A DNA stretch of 46,314 nucleotides, from assembly GCA_021740995.1 (NCBI GenBank), contig JAIOYR010000023.1:1-46314 (forward strand), read 5' to 3'. The position numbers and the translations under genes are program-made. The notes under the pieces were generated by a model. That model made no database searches. It worked only from the letters and a program-made list of their open reading frames with translations, and was not told the origin of the DNA. Source of the stretch: Taibaiella sp. (lineage in GTDB: Bacteria; Bacteroidota; Bacteroidia; Chitinophagales; Chitinophagaceae). Of the stretch, positions 1 through 7,270 are shown one piece after another (positions within the stretch are counted from its first letter, which is position 1; every line of letters starts with the position of its first letter).

Positions 1-156
1 TTGGGTCAGGTGGTATACCGCGCTGCAGCTACAGCAACTAATGGTGTACTGAATGAGCAGATACTGCTGAGCAACAACATGGCAAATGGCATGTACCTGC
101 TCAACATCAGCATAGGAGCAGAGCGCAAAGCACTGCACTTTGTTGTGAGGAAATAA
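1..156 (+). CDS. C-terminal end of a T9SS-secreted protein (partial)
   Basis: An open frame enters at the window edge and ends at TAA 154-156. Its 51 visible residues begin LGQVVYR, continue through MANGMYLLNI and end FVVRK. This is the last part of a type A Por secretion (T9SS) sorting domain: the LGQ-V strand, then a G(M/I)Y strand, then a short basic C-terminus. Such domains direct export through the type IX machinery across the outer membrane and are cleaved or lipid-anchored at the surface. Nothing can be said of the N-terminal cargo, which lies outside the window. A strong hairpin follows 24 bases after the stop. Confidence 0.8.
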   Translation: MGQVVYRAAATATNGVLNEQILLSNNMANGMYLLNISIGAERKALHFVVRK

Positions 157-176
157 TAGTAGTTAAAGCATAAACT

Positions 177-212
177 AAAAGTCCCGTTCAGCAGATGCTG
201 AACGGGACTTTT
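177..212. terminator. Bidirectional intrinsic terminator
   Basis: A perfect 13-bp stem (181-193 with 196-208) closes on a 2-base centre. It is preceded by AAAA and followed by TTTT, so it works on either strand. It lies between the T9SS gene (plus) and kdsA (minus), which converge here. Confidence 0.9.
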
Positions 213-265
213 CAGTTTGTAACGGTAATGTTTAGCTGCTTATTGGAGGTATGGGGCAGTAGCGA

Positions 266-1099
266 TTACCCTCTGTATTTTACTTCTATAGCGTGTAATT
301 CTATCAGTGGTTTCAGGAACTCTTCCAGCGCATAAACACTTAGCTGGCTGGCAGCATCGCATAGCGCTTTCTCCGGTTCCGGATGTGTTTCTATAAAGAT
401 GCCATCTACACCCGAGGCTACTCCCGCACGACTAAGTACAGGTAGAAACTCCCTTGCACCGCCTTTAGCATCGGCGCTGGGTATGCCATATTTTCTGATA
501 GCATGGGTGATGTCGAATACCACAGGGTATCCTATTTCCCTCAAATGGTAAAAGCTGCGTGGGTCTACCACCAGGTCATTATATCCCATTGTGTATCCAC
601 GCTCAGTGAGTATTATCTGATCGTTTCCTGCGGCTATACATTTTGCTACAGGGTGCTTCATATTGTCTGGTGCCAGAAACTGTCCATGTTTTATATTTAC
701 TACTTTGCCGGTTTTGGCAGCAGCTACCATCAGGCCCGACTGCATACACAGGTAGGCAGGTATCTGTAGTACATCGCAGACTTCTGCAGTAGGTGCTGCA
801 TGGTCAGGATAGTGTATGTCAGTAAGTAAAGTAAACCCAAACTGCTCCTTCACTTTGGCAAGTATAGCAAGTCCTTTATCTATCCCCGGTCCATCGTAAT
901 AGCTAAGGCTGCTGCGGTTGTCTTTGAGGAACGATGATTTGTAAATGATGGGAATGTTCAGTTTTGCGCTTACTTCCTTCAGCTTTTCGGCTGTTTTCAT
1001 CATTATCATTTCATCCTCTATCACACATGGTCCCGATATCAGGAAGAGCTCATCTCCGCCACACTCTATATTCCCAACCATTACTTTTTTAGCACTCAT
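266..1099 (-). CDS. kdsA: 3-deoxy-8-phosphooctulonate synthase (Kdo8P synthase)
   Basis: KdsA condenses phosphoenolpyruvate with D-arabinose 5-phosphate to give Kdo 8-phosphate, the first committed step of Kdo synthesis for the LPS inner core, in the cytosol. The 277-residue length is normal for the family. Visible hallmarks are LISGPCVIED near the N-terminus, YKSSFLKDNRSS for PEP/phosphate binding, and DITHAIRKYG near residue 205. ATG start at 1097-1099. It is the last gene of a minus-strand run kdnA, antitoxin, toxin, kdnB, kdsA, all but the toxin pair concerned with Kdo or Kdo8N. A 12-unit heptamer repeat sits in its upstream gap. It ends facing the bidirectional terminator at 177-212. Confidence 0.95.
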   Translation of the reverse strand: MSAKKVMVGNIECGGDELFLISGPCVIEDEMIMMKTAEKLKEVSAKLNIPIIYKSSFLKDNRSSLSYYDGPGIDKGLAILAKVKEQFGFTLLTDIHYPDHAAPTAEVCDVLQIPAYLCMQSGLMVAAAKTGKVVNIKHGQFLAPDNMKHPVAKCIAAGNDQIILTERGYTMGYNDLVVDPRSFYHLREIGYPVVFDITHAIRKYGIPSADAKGGAREFLPVLSRAGVASGVDGIFIETHPEPEKALCDAASQLSVYALEEFLKPLIELHAIEVKYRG

Positions 1100-1138
1100 T
1101 TATTTATAGTTTATTCAGTTAATCATTATTGTTTATCG

Positions 1139-1226
<88 letters not shown>

Positions 1227-1233
1227 TAACAAA

Positions 1234-2313
1234 TTACATCCTCCTATACAAATCTTCTATAGTTTCAATTGTTACTTTCTCTTTCCAGTCTGCGCCTATT
1301 GCGTGGTTCCACATGTGTGGCAAGTTGTAAGCTACATTTGCCATCGCTGTTATTTGCTCATCTGTCCATGTTTTGCTGAGTCCGGTTGGCAGGTATACGT
1401 TGTGGGTTTTGAGCATTTGTTTTAGTTCTTTTACCCCTTCACCATAATAGTCTTCCAAATGCTGAAACGCCAGACAGTTAGCATAACAATGTTTCTCCCC
1501 CAGTATTTTAGAAAGGCCGTATGAAAGTGCATGGCACACCCCAACTTCTGAGTACGTAAGGCTAAGGCCACCCATCATACTGGCTACCATCAGTTTGTCG
1601 TCATTTTCAGGGTTTTGCCCGGCATTGTCACCCAGATATATTTCCCTGCATAGCTTCAGAGCCTGCTCTGCATAAGCATGGCTGTAGGCATTGTTCAGTG
1701 TACCCATTTCAGACTCTATACAGTGTATGTAGGTATCCATACCGGTATACAGCCATTTATCCACTGGTACTGTCGCAGTCAGTTCTGAGTCCAGTATTAC
1801 CTGATTGAAGATGGTCCAGTCGCATTTTAGACCCAGTTTTTTTACCGGGCCGGTAAGTACCGCAGTCATAGAAACCTCTGCACCCGTGCCTGATATCGTA
1901 GGTATGCCCAGGTGGTAAATTCCGGGTTTTTTTATCAGATTCAGACCCTGATAAAGGGTCGATGAACCCTCATTGGTAAACATCAGCGAGACTGCCTTGG
2001 CTATATCCATAATGCTGCCGCCACCTATGCCTATTACTCCGGCAGGTAGTCCATGATTTTGCAGCACCTCATCACGCAGTTCATCTATCTGCTCCGTGGT
2101 AGGCTCATTGGGGTCTACATCTATAAAGCGAATTATGTCCCCGTCTTTTGCAGGCAAACGGTTTTCAAGGTCTTTACCTTTAAAGAAGTTGTCTACCACA
2201 TACAGAAAAAAGCGGCTGTTTTCATTCCGCCTTTCCTCCAGTATCCCTTCCAGCATAGAGAAACTCCCCCTGCCAAATACAACCTTATCTATATTTTTGA
2301 AATTCTTGAACAT
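1234..2313 (-). CDS. kdnB: Iron-containing alcohol dehydrogenase family; probable Kdo 8-oxidase
   Basis: A 359-residue group III (iron-type) alcohol dehydrogenase. It has the nucleotide-binding GGGSIMDIAK motif near residues 98-107 and the four expected metal ligands: Asp193 and His197 (MDTYIHCIE), His261 (CHALSYG) and His275 (EKHCY). In Shewanella oneidensis, KdnB of this family oxidises the C8 hydroxyl of Kdo to an aldehyde, and the DegT-type KdnA then transaminates it to Kdo8N. The assignment here rests on context: kdsA follows and a DegT aminotransferase lies just upstream, with waaA beyond. The ATG at 2311-2313 gives the family-like start MFKNFKN. An in-frame TTG at 2334 would overlap the upstream toxin gene and is less likely. 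Another substrate is possible, but the gene neighbourhood argues strongly for Kdo. Confidence 0.82.
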   Translation of the reverse strand: MFKNFKNIDKVVFGRGSFSMLEGILEERRNENSRFFLYVVDNFFKGKDLENRLPAKDGDIIRFIDVDPNEPTTEQIDELRDEVLQNHGLPAGVIGIGGGSIMDIAKAVSLMFTNEGSSTLYQGLNLIKKPGIYHLGIPTISGTGAEVSMTAVLTGPVKKLGLKCDWTIFNQVILDSELTATVPVDKWLYTGMDTYIHCIESEMGTLNNAYSHAYAEQALKLCREIYLGDNAGQNPENDDKLMVASMMGGLSLTYSEVGVCHALSYGLSKILGEKHCYANCLAFQHLEDYYGEGVKELKQMLKTHNVYLPTGLSKTWTDEQITAMANVAYNLPHMWNHAIGADWKEKVTIETIEDLYRRM

Positions 2314-2327
2314 AGTCGAATAATAGT

Positions 2328-2711
2328 TTACCAAAGTGTCTTTATTCCGTATTGGGAAAACTGGGGATCCTTTGAAATCAGTGATAGATTGTTCGTTATA
2401 CTTTGCACTATTAGCAATCTATCAAAAGGATCCCTGTGATGAAAAGGAAGTTTAGATATCATTATTGTGTCTTCAAATGCCACTGGCAACAACTCAAAAC
2501 CATTATTGTTGATTTGAACCGGTAGCTGTTCCATTGGCACATGTATGTTCAATTTTCCCAAACTTATTTTAATTGCGATTTCCCATATACTCACAATGCT
2601 TACAAAGTTTTTTGCATTCTTATGTTCAATCAGCTTTCTTGCATTGGCAGACATTGCCGAATCGCCATTGAGAAACCATATTAAAGTATGTGTATCTAAT
2701 AAGTAGTTCAT
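2328..2711 (-). CDS. PIN-domain toxin, VapC-like
   Basis: A 127-residue PIN-domain protein, probably an Mg-dependent RNase toxin of a type II toxin-antitoxin pair. The N-terminal MNYLLDTHTLIWFL carries the first acidic residue (Asp6). ISIWEIAIK-like sequence (SIVSIWEIAIKISLGKL) supplies the mid acidic residue, and HHRDPFDRLLIVQS the third acidic cluster, with a final Asp in LISKDPQF. The chosen ATG (2709-2711) overlaps the antitoxin stop as TAATG, a translational-coupling arrangement; a GTG two codons upstream is also possible. The stop is only 14 bases before the kdnB ATG, so the pair sits inside the Kdo8N gene run and would be co-transcribed with it. The RNA target cannot be predicted. Confidence 0.88.
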   Translation of the reverse strand: MNYLLDTHTLIWFLNGDSAMSANARKLIEHKNAKNFVSIVSIWEIAIKISLGKLNIHVPMEQLPVQINNNGFELLPVAFEDTIMISKLPFHHRDPFDRLLIVQSITNNLSLISKDPQFSQYGIKTLW

Positions 2712-2926
2712 TAGCACATATAGTCTTTAAAATCCTCCAAAGGTTCGTCGAAGTCTGGTTGCATTGTAAACATACCTTTACCGCTACCAAATTTTGGAGT
2801 GTGTGAAGTAGCCCGTTGTTTTTCAGTTTTAGCTTTCGAAACTAAGAAGTCAATAAAGTCAGCTACTTCTGTCTTCATCTGGTCTGGTAGAGCAGATAAT
2901 TTGTTATATAGCGTGATGTTTTCCAT
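2711..2926 (-). CDS. Antitoxin of the PIN toxin, DUF2281-like
   Basis: A 71-residue protein, MENITLYNKLSALPDQM then a helical segment VADFIDFLVSKAK and a loosely structured acidic tail. The first helix-turn (L-L-P-...-V-DF-DFL) is the pattern of the DUF2281 antitoxins that pair with PIN toxins, and the acidic tail would bind and block the toxin. It has no evident helix-turn-helix, so autoregulation is uncertain. It begins 22 bases after the kdnA stop and its own stop overlaps the toxin ATG. A TAAATTTG box lies 7 bases before its ATG and may give the pair its own promoter. Confidence 0.75.
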   Translation of the reverse strand: MENITLYNKLSALPDQMKTEVADFIDFLVSKAKTEKQRATSHTPKFGSGKGMFTMQPDFDEPLEDFKDYMC

Positions 2927-2933
2927 TTTATAC

Positions 2934-2941
2934 CAAATTTA
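2934..2941 (-). promoter_or_regulatory. Candidate -7 box for the toxin-antitoxin pair
   Basis: On the minus strand this reads TAAATTTG, a full match to the Bacteroidota -7 consensus TAnnTTTG. It lies in the 22-base gap between kdnA and the antitoxin, 7 bases before the antitoxin ATG. I see no TTG at the usual 17-23 base spacing upstream, so this is a partial match. Confidence 0.4.
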
Positions 2942-2948
2942 GTGATAA

Positions 2949-4154
2949 CTATGCACTTACAGCCGTTACACTTTTTACACAATCGGCTATTTTGCCTGCC
3001 AGTGCCTTTACTTCATCTTCCGTCCATGTGCAGCGTATACCAAACGAAATGAGTCTGCCTATTACCTCCTGCGATTTTGGCAACTCCATTGTCAGGTAGT
3101 CCTGCGAATGTCCAAGTACCTCAACTGGTAGTTTAGATGCAGTTTTCAGGTTTTTTATATGGTCCCACTGGTTGATGAAGTGATACATATTGGTATACCA
3201 ATAGTTAAAGCCGGTTACACCTGCTTTGTTGAATGCGGCTACTGTGTTTCCTGCAGTTTCCGTATCGGGCAGCAGCAGGTTCAGGAATGTGGCAGAGTCA
3301 CCCTCAGGGTCGGGTAGGGTGGCAAAAGAAACGCCCTCTGTGGCTGATAGTATTTCTGTAAGCAGTTGTTTGTGTTTTCTGTTCACTTCCTTTATGTGCG
3401 GCACTTTGCGGGTCTGCGCCACACCTACTGCTGCGTGCAGCTCGCTGATGCGGTAGTTGAATCCTAGTATAGGGTGCTGCTCCATGCCTCTGTTGCTGCC
3501 CACATGGTCGTGACCGTGGTCGCTATAGGAGTCTGCCAGTTTGTATACTTCTTCATCATTGGTTACCAGCACACCACCTTCGCCTGCAGTGGCTATCTTA
3601 AAGAAGTCGAAAGAGTAGCTGCCTGCCATGCCAAACAAGCCGGTAGCGGTACCCTTGTAGGTGGCCGCAAACGCCTGTCCTGCATCTTCTACCAACAACA
3701 GATTATAGTCATTTATTACAGCCATTATGCTATCCATATCAGCCATACCTCCACACATATGCACTAGGCATACCGCCTTTGTTTTTTTGGTTATTGCTTT
3801 TTCTATTCCGGCAGCACTCAGGCACAGGGTCTCATCTATCTCAGCAAATACAGGAATCGCGCCTACAAACAGCACCGCCTCTATGGTGGCTATGTAGGTA
3901 AACGGGGGTACAATCACCTCATCGCCTGTACCTATACCAGCAGCTGCCAGCGCCGTAGCTATAGCAGTAGATCCGCTCGATACAGCATGTGCATATTTAG
4001 CGCCGGTTATCTTCTTAACCTCCGCCTCAAAATCACGGGCTTTCCATATTCCATTGCGCTGCTGATCGTGGTTATACCTGAACAGTATACCTGTTTCCAG
4101 TACGTCATTTATTTCTTTTCTTTCCTCGTTACCAAATAGTTCTGTTCCGGGCAT
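2949..4154 (-). CDS. kdnA: DegT/DnrJ/EryC1/StrS aminotransferase; probable Kdo8N transaminase
   Basis: A 401-residue PLP-dependent sugar aminotransferase. Visible family marks are the SSGSTAIATAL cofactor-phosphate loop (about residues 59-69), EDAGQAFAA with the PLP-ring Asp157, and SFDFFKIATAGEGG with the Schiff-base Lys186. NYRISELHAAVG follows. In the Shewanella pathway KdnA transfers an amino group, probably from glutamate, to the 8-aldehyde of Kdo made by KdnB, giving 8-amino-3,8-dideoxy-Kdo. It is first in the run kdnA, antitoxin, toxin, kdnB, kdsA, and a good promoter lies just upstream. Other DegT enzymes act on UDP- or dTDP-sugars; the pairing with an iron-ADH and kdsA is what points to Kdo8N. 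ATG start at 4152-4154. Confidence 0.82.
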   Translation of the reverse strand: MPGTELFGNEERKEINDVLETGILFRYNHDQQRNGIWKARDFEAEVKKITGAKYAHAVSSGSTAIATALAAAGIGTGDEVIVPPFTYIATIEAVLFVGAIPVFAEIDETLCLSAAGIEKAITKKTKAVCLVHMCGGMADMDSIMAVINDYNLLLVEDAGQAFAATYKGTATGLFGMAGSYSFDFFKIATAGEGGVLVTNDEEVYKLADSYSDHGHDHVGSNRGMEQHPILGFNYRISELHAAVGVAQTRKVPHIKEVNRKHKQLLTEILSATEGVSFATLPDPEGDSATFLNLLLPDTETAGNTVAAFNKAGVTGFNYWYTNMYHFINQWDHIKNLKTASKLPVEVLGHSQDYLTMELPKSQEVIGRLISFGIRCTWTEDEVKALAGKIADCVKSVTAVSA

Positions 4155-4178
4155 GAGTTGCTGATTTTTTTATGTTTG

Positions 4179-4207
4179 CAAAGATAATAACGTAACAGCA
4201 CAAACAA
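4179..4207 (-). promoter_or_regulatory. Promoter of the kdnA operon
   Basis: On the minus strand TTG (4205-4207) is followed after 18 bases by TATCTTTG (4179-4186), fitting the Bacteroidota pattern TTG-N17-23-TAnnTTTG. The expected transcript start leaves a leader of about 20 bases before the kdnA ATG. Confidence 0.6.
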
Positions 4208-4558
4208 TTGTTATAAATGGGTGTATTTCAGTTATTGCTGTATGATAAAAGCGGATTTGTGAAATGATATAACGGATGGTTAGCTGCGCCAATCGGCAAG
4301 GGACTCAAGGCGTTGGAAGAAGGGTGCGCCATACCATATGAATTATTGGTGAAAAAACACCCGAAATGGTATTTAAGATAATTTGGTCACCCAATGCATA
4401 GCTTACTACATTTTTGTATTTATATTTAAGCGTATATTATATGTTGAGTGCTTGCTTCCGATAGCCATCGGAATTGCGCGTACTTTACTGATTATGATTC
4501 TTTGCGTCCTTTTTTGAAATATTATAGCAGGCCGTTTCATGTAGTTAAATGGTATTAT
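4208..4558. other. Intergenic gap, no gene seen
   Basis: About 350 AT-rich bases between the kdnA promoter and the end of waaA. Apart from the palindrome at 4456-4473 I see no gene or RNA. The short open frames here lack any recognisable protein. Confidence 0.6.
4456..4473. repeat. CCGATAGCCATCGG palindrome, copy 1
   Basis: TTCCGAT (4456-4462) pairs with ATCGGAA (4467-4473). The inner 14-mer at 4458-4471 is the exact reverse complement of the 14-mer at 21702-21715, so this is a dispersed short palindrome. It could also serve as the 3' hairpin of the waaA transcript. Confidence 0.7.
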
Positions 4559-5803
4559 TTAGAGCAGCCCATCTTTTTTCACTTGCTCCATAATCTTTCC
4601 AGCCGCACCTGTCTTTTTCCGCATAAATTTTTGCAGGGTTTCCCTTATCGAGGCTCTCAGTGACGTATCAGTGGTTAGTTTTGATATCAGGTTGCGTGCT
4701 TCAGCAGCATCATTTACCGCAAATGTTGCCTTAGCTTTTACAAGGCTCGTAGCCTCCACAAATTTTTCATACACAGGTCCTATTACCACCGGTATACCAA
4801 ATGCCGCAGGTTCCAGCACATTGTGTATGCCCCCCTTCTGAAAACCACCCCCCACATATGCAATATCGCCATAGGCATATAGGCTCGATAGCATACCTAT
4901 ATTGTCGATTATCAATACTTTTCTGTCGTACAACGTTGTGTTTTCTGAAAGTTCCGAAAACAAGGCAACACCATCGTCTTCAAATAGTACCTGCACCTGC
5001 TTTATGTGTTTTGCGTCCACCTCATGTGGCGCTATTATCAGTTTCCAGCCGGCAGGTAACGGACAATCTTTGAGAACATTTTCATCCTCAGGCCAGGTAC
5101 TGCCTGCTATCAATATTTTGTTACTACTCTTAAATTTTTCCGCCTCAGGTATTGGTTTGATATTGGTAGAGATAGCGGTTACCCGGTCATAACGGGTATC
5201 GCCTGTCACACTTACATTATTGCTAATGCCTATTGCCTGCAGCAGCTTTGCAGATACACCATCCTGCACATGCAGGTGTGTATAGCATTGCAGCATGTTT
5301 CTGAAGAAACCACCATACCATTTAAAGAATGCCTGCTCAGGTCTGAAGGCTGCAGAAACCAATAGGGTAGGTATCTGCCGTTTTTTGAGCTCATTCAGGT
5401 AGTAGTGCCAGAATTCATACTTTACAAACACTGCAAGCGATGGTTGAGTGATATTAATAAAATCTCTGGCAGCAGTGGCGCTATCCATTGGCAGGTAGAA
5501 AATATAGTTTGCCTTATTATAATTTTTACAGCCCTCATATCCCGAAGGGGAGAAAAAAGTAAGCACTATTTTATAGGTAGGATACTGCTCTTTCAGAAGC
5601 TCTATAAGCGGTTTTCCTTGCTCAAATTCGCCCAGCGATGAGCAGTGAATCCATATTCTTTTCTCGCCCGTCACCAGTTTGGCGGTCATGTTTTTTCGCC
5701 AGCCTTTTCTGCCGTCTATCCATCGTTTCGCTTTGTCGTTGCTCAGGGATGTTACCCACACACCGAATTGGTACAAAACAAGAAATAGATTATAGATAAG
5801 CAC
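4559..5803 (-). CDS. waaA: 3-deoxy-D-manno-octulosonic-acid transferase (GT30)
   Basis: WaaA (KdtA) transfers Kdo, or here possibly Kdo8N, from CMP-Kdo to lipid A at the inner face of the inner membrane. The protein has the hydrophobic N-terminal anchor LIYNLFLVLYQFGVWV. The acceptor-side motif IHCSSLGEFEQGKPLI holds the catalytic Glu. The C-terminal GT-B half includes GGGFQKGGIHNVLEPAAFGIPVVIGP. Start: an in-frame TTG at 5836 forms part of a TATTTTTG -7 box, so I prefer GTG at 5801-5803 (414 residues), which begins where family members usually do. No in-frame ATG fits. It lies 3' of ruvX with a short gap and near the Kdo8N genes, suggesting shared LPS function although a separate transcript is likely. 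Confidence 0.9.
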   Translation of the reverse strand: MLIYNLFLVLYQFGVWVTSLSNDKAKRWIDGRKGWRKNMTAKLVTGEKRIWIHCSSLGEFEQGKPLIELLKEQYPTYKIVLTFFSPSGYEGCKNYNKANYIFYLPMDSATAARDFINITQPSLAVFVKYEFWHYYLNELKKRQIPTLLVSAAFRPEQAFFKWYGGFFRNMLQCYTHLHVQDGVSAKLLQAIGISNNVSVTGDTRYDRVTAISTNIKPIPEAEKFKSSNKILIAGSTWPEDENVLKDCPLPAGWKLIIAPHEVDAKHIKQVQVLFEDDGVALFSELSENTTLYDRKVLIIDNIGMLSSLYAYGDIAYVGGGFQKGGIHNVLEPAAFGIPVVIGPVYEKFVEATSLVKAKATFAVNDAAEARNLISKLTTDTSLRASIRETLQKFMRKKTGAAGKIMEQVKKDGLL

Positions 5804-5833
5804 AGCTGCGAATGATTGAAATGGTAAAACAAG

Positions 5834-5841
5834 CAAAAATA
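5834..5841 (-). promoter_or_regulatory. Candidate -7 box for waaA
   Basis: Minus-strand TATTTTTG, full match to TAnnTTTG, between the ruvX stop and the waaA GTG, giving a leader of roughly 25 bases. No TTG at the expected upstream spacing, so waaA may instead or also be read through from ruvX. Confidence 0.4.
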
Positions 5842-5867
5842 ACCGATAACTTATAATGCTATGAATT

Positions 5868-6284
5868 TCACTTTTGAATTGATCCCAGGTATTCCTGTAG
5901 CATCATCACGGCGCTTACCGCGTCTATCAGCTCTTTTTGTTCCCTGTCTTTTTTCCTCAGTCCCATCCCTGCTATTTCATACGATGCCATTTTCGAGGTC
6001 ATTCGTTCATCCGTTTTTATTACCGGCATATCAGGAAAGACATTCCCGAATTTCAGAATGAATTTTTCCACAATAGGTGTGGCATCCGTAGGCGAATCAT
6101 CAAAGTTGAGTGGGTAACCAACTACCACTTTTTCTACAGCCTCAGTTGACATGTATTTTTTCAGGTAGCCTATCAGTGTGCTGGTGTCTACTGTTTCCAG
6201 CGCACTAGCTATTATTTGCAATGGGTCGGTCACAGCAATGCCGGTGCGTTTTTTGCCTATATCTAGTGCTATTATTCTTGCCAA
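5868..6284 (-). CDS. ruvX: RuvX/YqgF family Holliday junction resolvase-like protein
   Basis: A 138-residue RNase H-fold protein of the normal YqgF length. It shows the first-strand Asp in MARIIALDIGKKRTGIAVTD, the VVVGYPLNFDDSPTDAT loop, the DERMTS motif and the last Asp in LIDAVSAVMML. The family is implicated in Holliday junction resolution and in 5' end processing of pre-16S rRNA; which role applies is not shown by sequence. The only in-frame start near the family N-terminus is TTG (6282-6284); no ATG precedes it. A TAACTTTA near-match to the -7 box lies 27 bases upstream. waaA follows on the same strand. Confidence 0.9.
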   Translation of the reverse strand: MARIIALDIGKKRTGIAVTDPLQIIASALETVDTSTLIGYLKKYMSTEAVEKVVVGYPLNFDDSPTDATPIVEKFILKFGNVFPDMPVIKTDERMTSKMASYEIAGMGLRKKDREQKELIDAVSAVMMLQEYLGSIQK

Positions 6285-6480
6285 TGGTTTTATATTGATG
6301 GTTGGATATTGTAAAGTTATGCATATTCTGGTTGCTGGTTTTGTTTTGTCATCATTCCTTTAGTGCAAACGATTTAAAATCAAAATCACCAGCTAAAAAT
6401 TGATTAATATCAGTTTACATGAACTTTGTGAACTCCAATTTTGCTTATCTTCGGTCCATTAATATGTTTCATTACACAAA
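6285..6480. other. Divergent intergenic gap upstream of ruvX
   Basis: AT-rich spacer with the weak minus-strand box TAACTTTA at 6312-6319 for ruvX. I see no gene in it. It runs into a solitary CTTTGTG repeat unit. Confidence 0.5.
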
Positions 6481-6530
6481 CTTTGTGTCCCTTGTGTCCT
6501 TAGCCTGCCTGCCGCAGGCAGGTGGTGAAT
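6481..6530. repeat. Solitary CTTTGTG repeat unit interrupted by a palindrome
   Basis: CTTTGTGTC, CCTTGTGTC and CTT are followed by TGGTGAAT, the same order as the units at 7738-8418. Where other units read CTTTGTGG this one carries a 21-base GC-rich insert containing the palindrome at 6504-6522. Confidence 0.85.
6504..6522. repeat. CCTGCCTGC palindrome, copy 1
   Basis: CCTGCCTGC and GCAGGCAGG form perfect 9-bp arms around a single C. Near-copies occur at 22741-22759 and 22945-22963. This is a REP-like dispersed element. Confidence 0.85.
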
Positions 6531-6603
6531 TTTCAACTTATGGTTCTTAAAATTTTGTGTTAAATCATCAATATCCTCATAACGCGTTGCCCTGATCATT
6601 CCT

Positions 6604-6611
6604 TAATTTTG
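6604..6611 (+). promoter_or_regulatory. Candidate -7 box for the acetyltransferase gene
   Basis: TAATTTTG matches TAnnTTTG, 24 bases before the ATG at 6636. The TTG inside it is in frame with the gene but is better read as part of the promoter. The upstream TTG at 6587-6589 is only 14 bases away, short of the usual spacing. Confidence 0.4.
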
Positions 6612-6635
6612 TTTTCAATCATATCGCTGCACACC

Positions 6636-7190
6636 ATGCTTTCTGTCAATTTTACACCATTCCCTGTTATCACTACTCCTCGGTTACTACTTCGCAAGAC
6701 CACTCCCGATGATGTGAATGAACTATACTACCTGCGCAGCAGCGAAGTGGTAATGAAAGATATAGATCGTCCCCGCCCAAAATCGAAGGAGGATATCCAG
6801 CAGCTAATAGAGAAAATACAAAACATGATAGCCAATAACGAAGGAATAGAATGGGCTATTACGCTTGTCGGCGACCACACTTTCATTGGCACCATCAGTT
6901 TTCATCGGCTTATAAAAGAGCATTACCGGGCAGAGGTCGGCTATTTGCTACATCCCGCTCATCACCGCAAGGGGATTATGAGCGAAGCATTGAAAGCAGT
7001 TGTAGCTTACGGATTTAATAATATGGGTTTACACTCTATCGAGGCGCAGGTCACACCCGGCAACATTGCCTCCGAAAAGCTGTTGGAAACACATGGTTTT
7101 GTAAGGGAGGGATACTTCAAAGAGAACCACCTTAAAAACGGCAATTTCATTGATACAGCCATATATTCATTGATCAACAAGGGTGAGTAA
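6636..7190 (+). CDS. GNAT family N-acetyltransferase, RimJ/RimL-like
   Basis: A 184-residue acetyl-CoA-dependent acetyltransferase of the RimJ/RimL type. It opens with TPRLLLRKTTPDDVNELYYL, typical of this subfamily. The acetyl-CoA pyrophosphate-binding region is HPAHHRKGIMSEALKAVVAYGF. The late motif VTPGNIASEKLLETHGFVREG follows, as in enzymes acting on protein N-termini or amino acids. The substrate cannot be told from sequence. ATG 6636 is chosen over an in-frame TTG at 6609 that lies in a promoter box. It stands alone, with repeat DNA upstream. Confidence 0.88.
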   Translation: MLSVNFTPFPVITTPRLLLRKTTPDDVNELYYLRSSEVVMKDIDRPRPKSKEDIQQLIEKIQNMIANNEGIEWAITLVGDHTFIGTISFHRLIKEHYRAEVGYLLHPAHHRKGIMSEALKAVVAYGFNNMGLHSIEAQVTPGNIASEKLLETHGFVREGYFKENHLKNGNFIDTAIYSLINKGE

Positions 7191-7258
7191 TTTCAACTTA
7201 TTTTAGTTTAGTCAGTATCTCCTTCCAATATTTTCCTGCATAATCCTATATAAAGAAT

Positions 7259-7266
7259 TATTTTTG
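7259..7266 (+). promoter_or_regulatory. -7 box immediately before the DUF983 ATG
   Basis: TATTTTTG, a full TAnnTTTG match, ends 4 bases before the ATG at 7271. If used, transcription would start at or within a base or two of the start codon, giving a leaderless mRNA. No good -33 TTG is visible. Confidence 0.4.
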
Positions 7267-7270
7267 CAGA

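Noticed and set aside
1234-2334. TTG start at 2334 for kdnB
   Set aside because: It would overlap the end of the toxin gene; ATG 2313 gives the family-like N-terminus.
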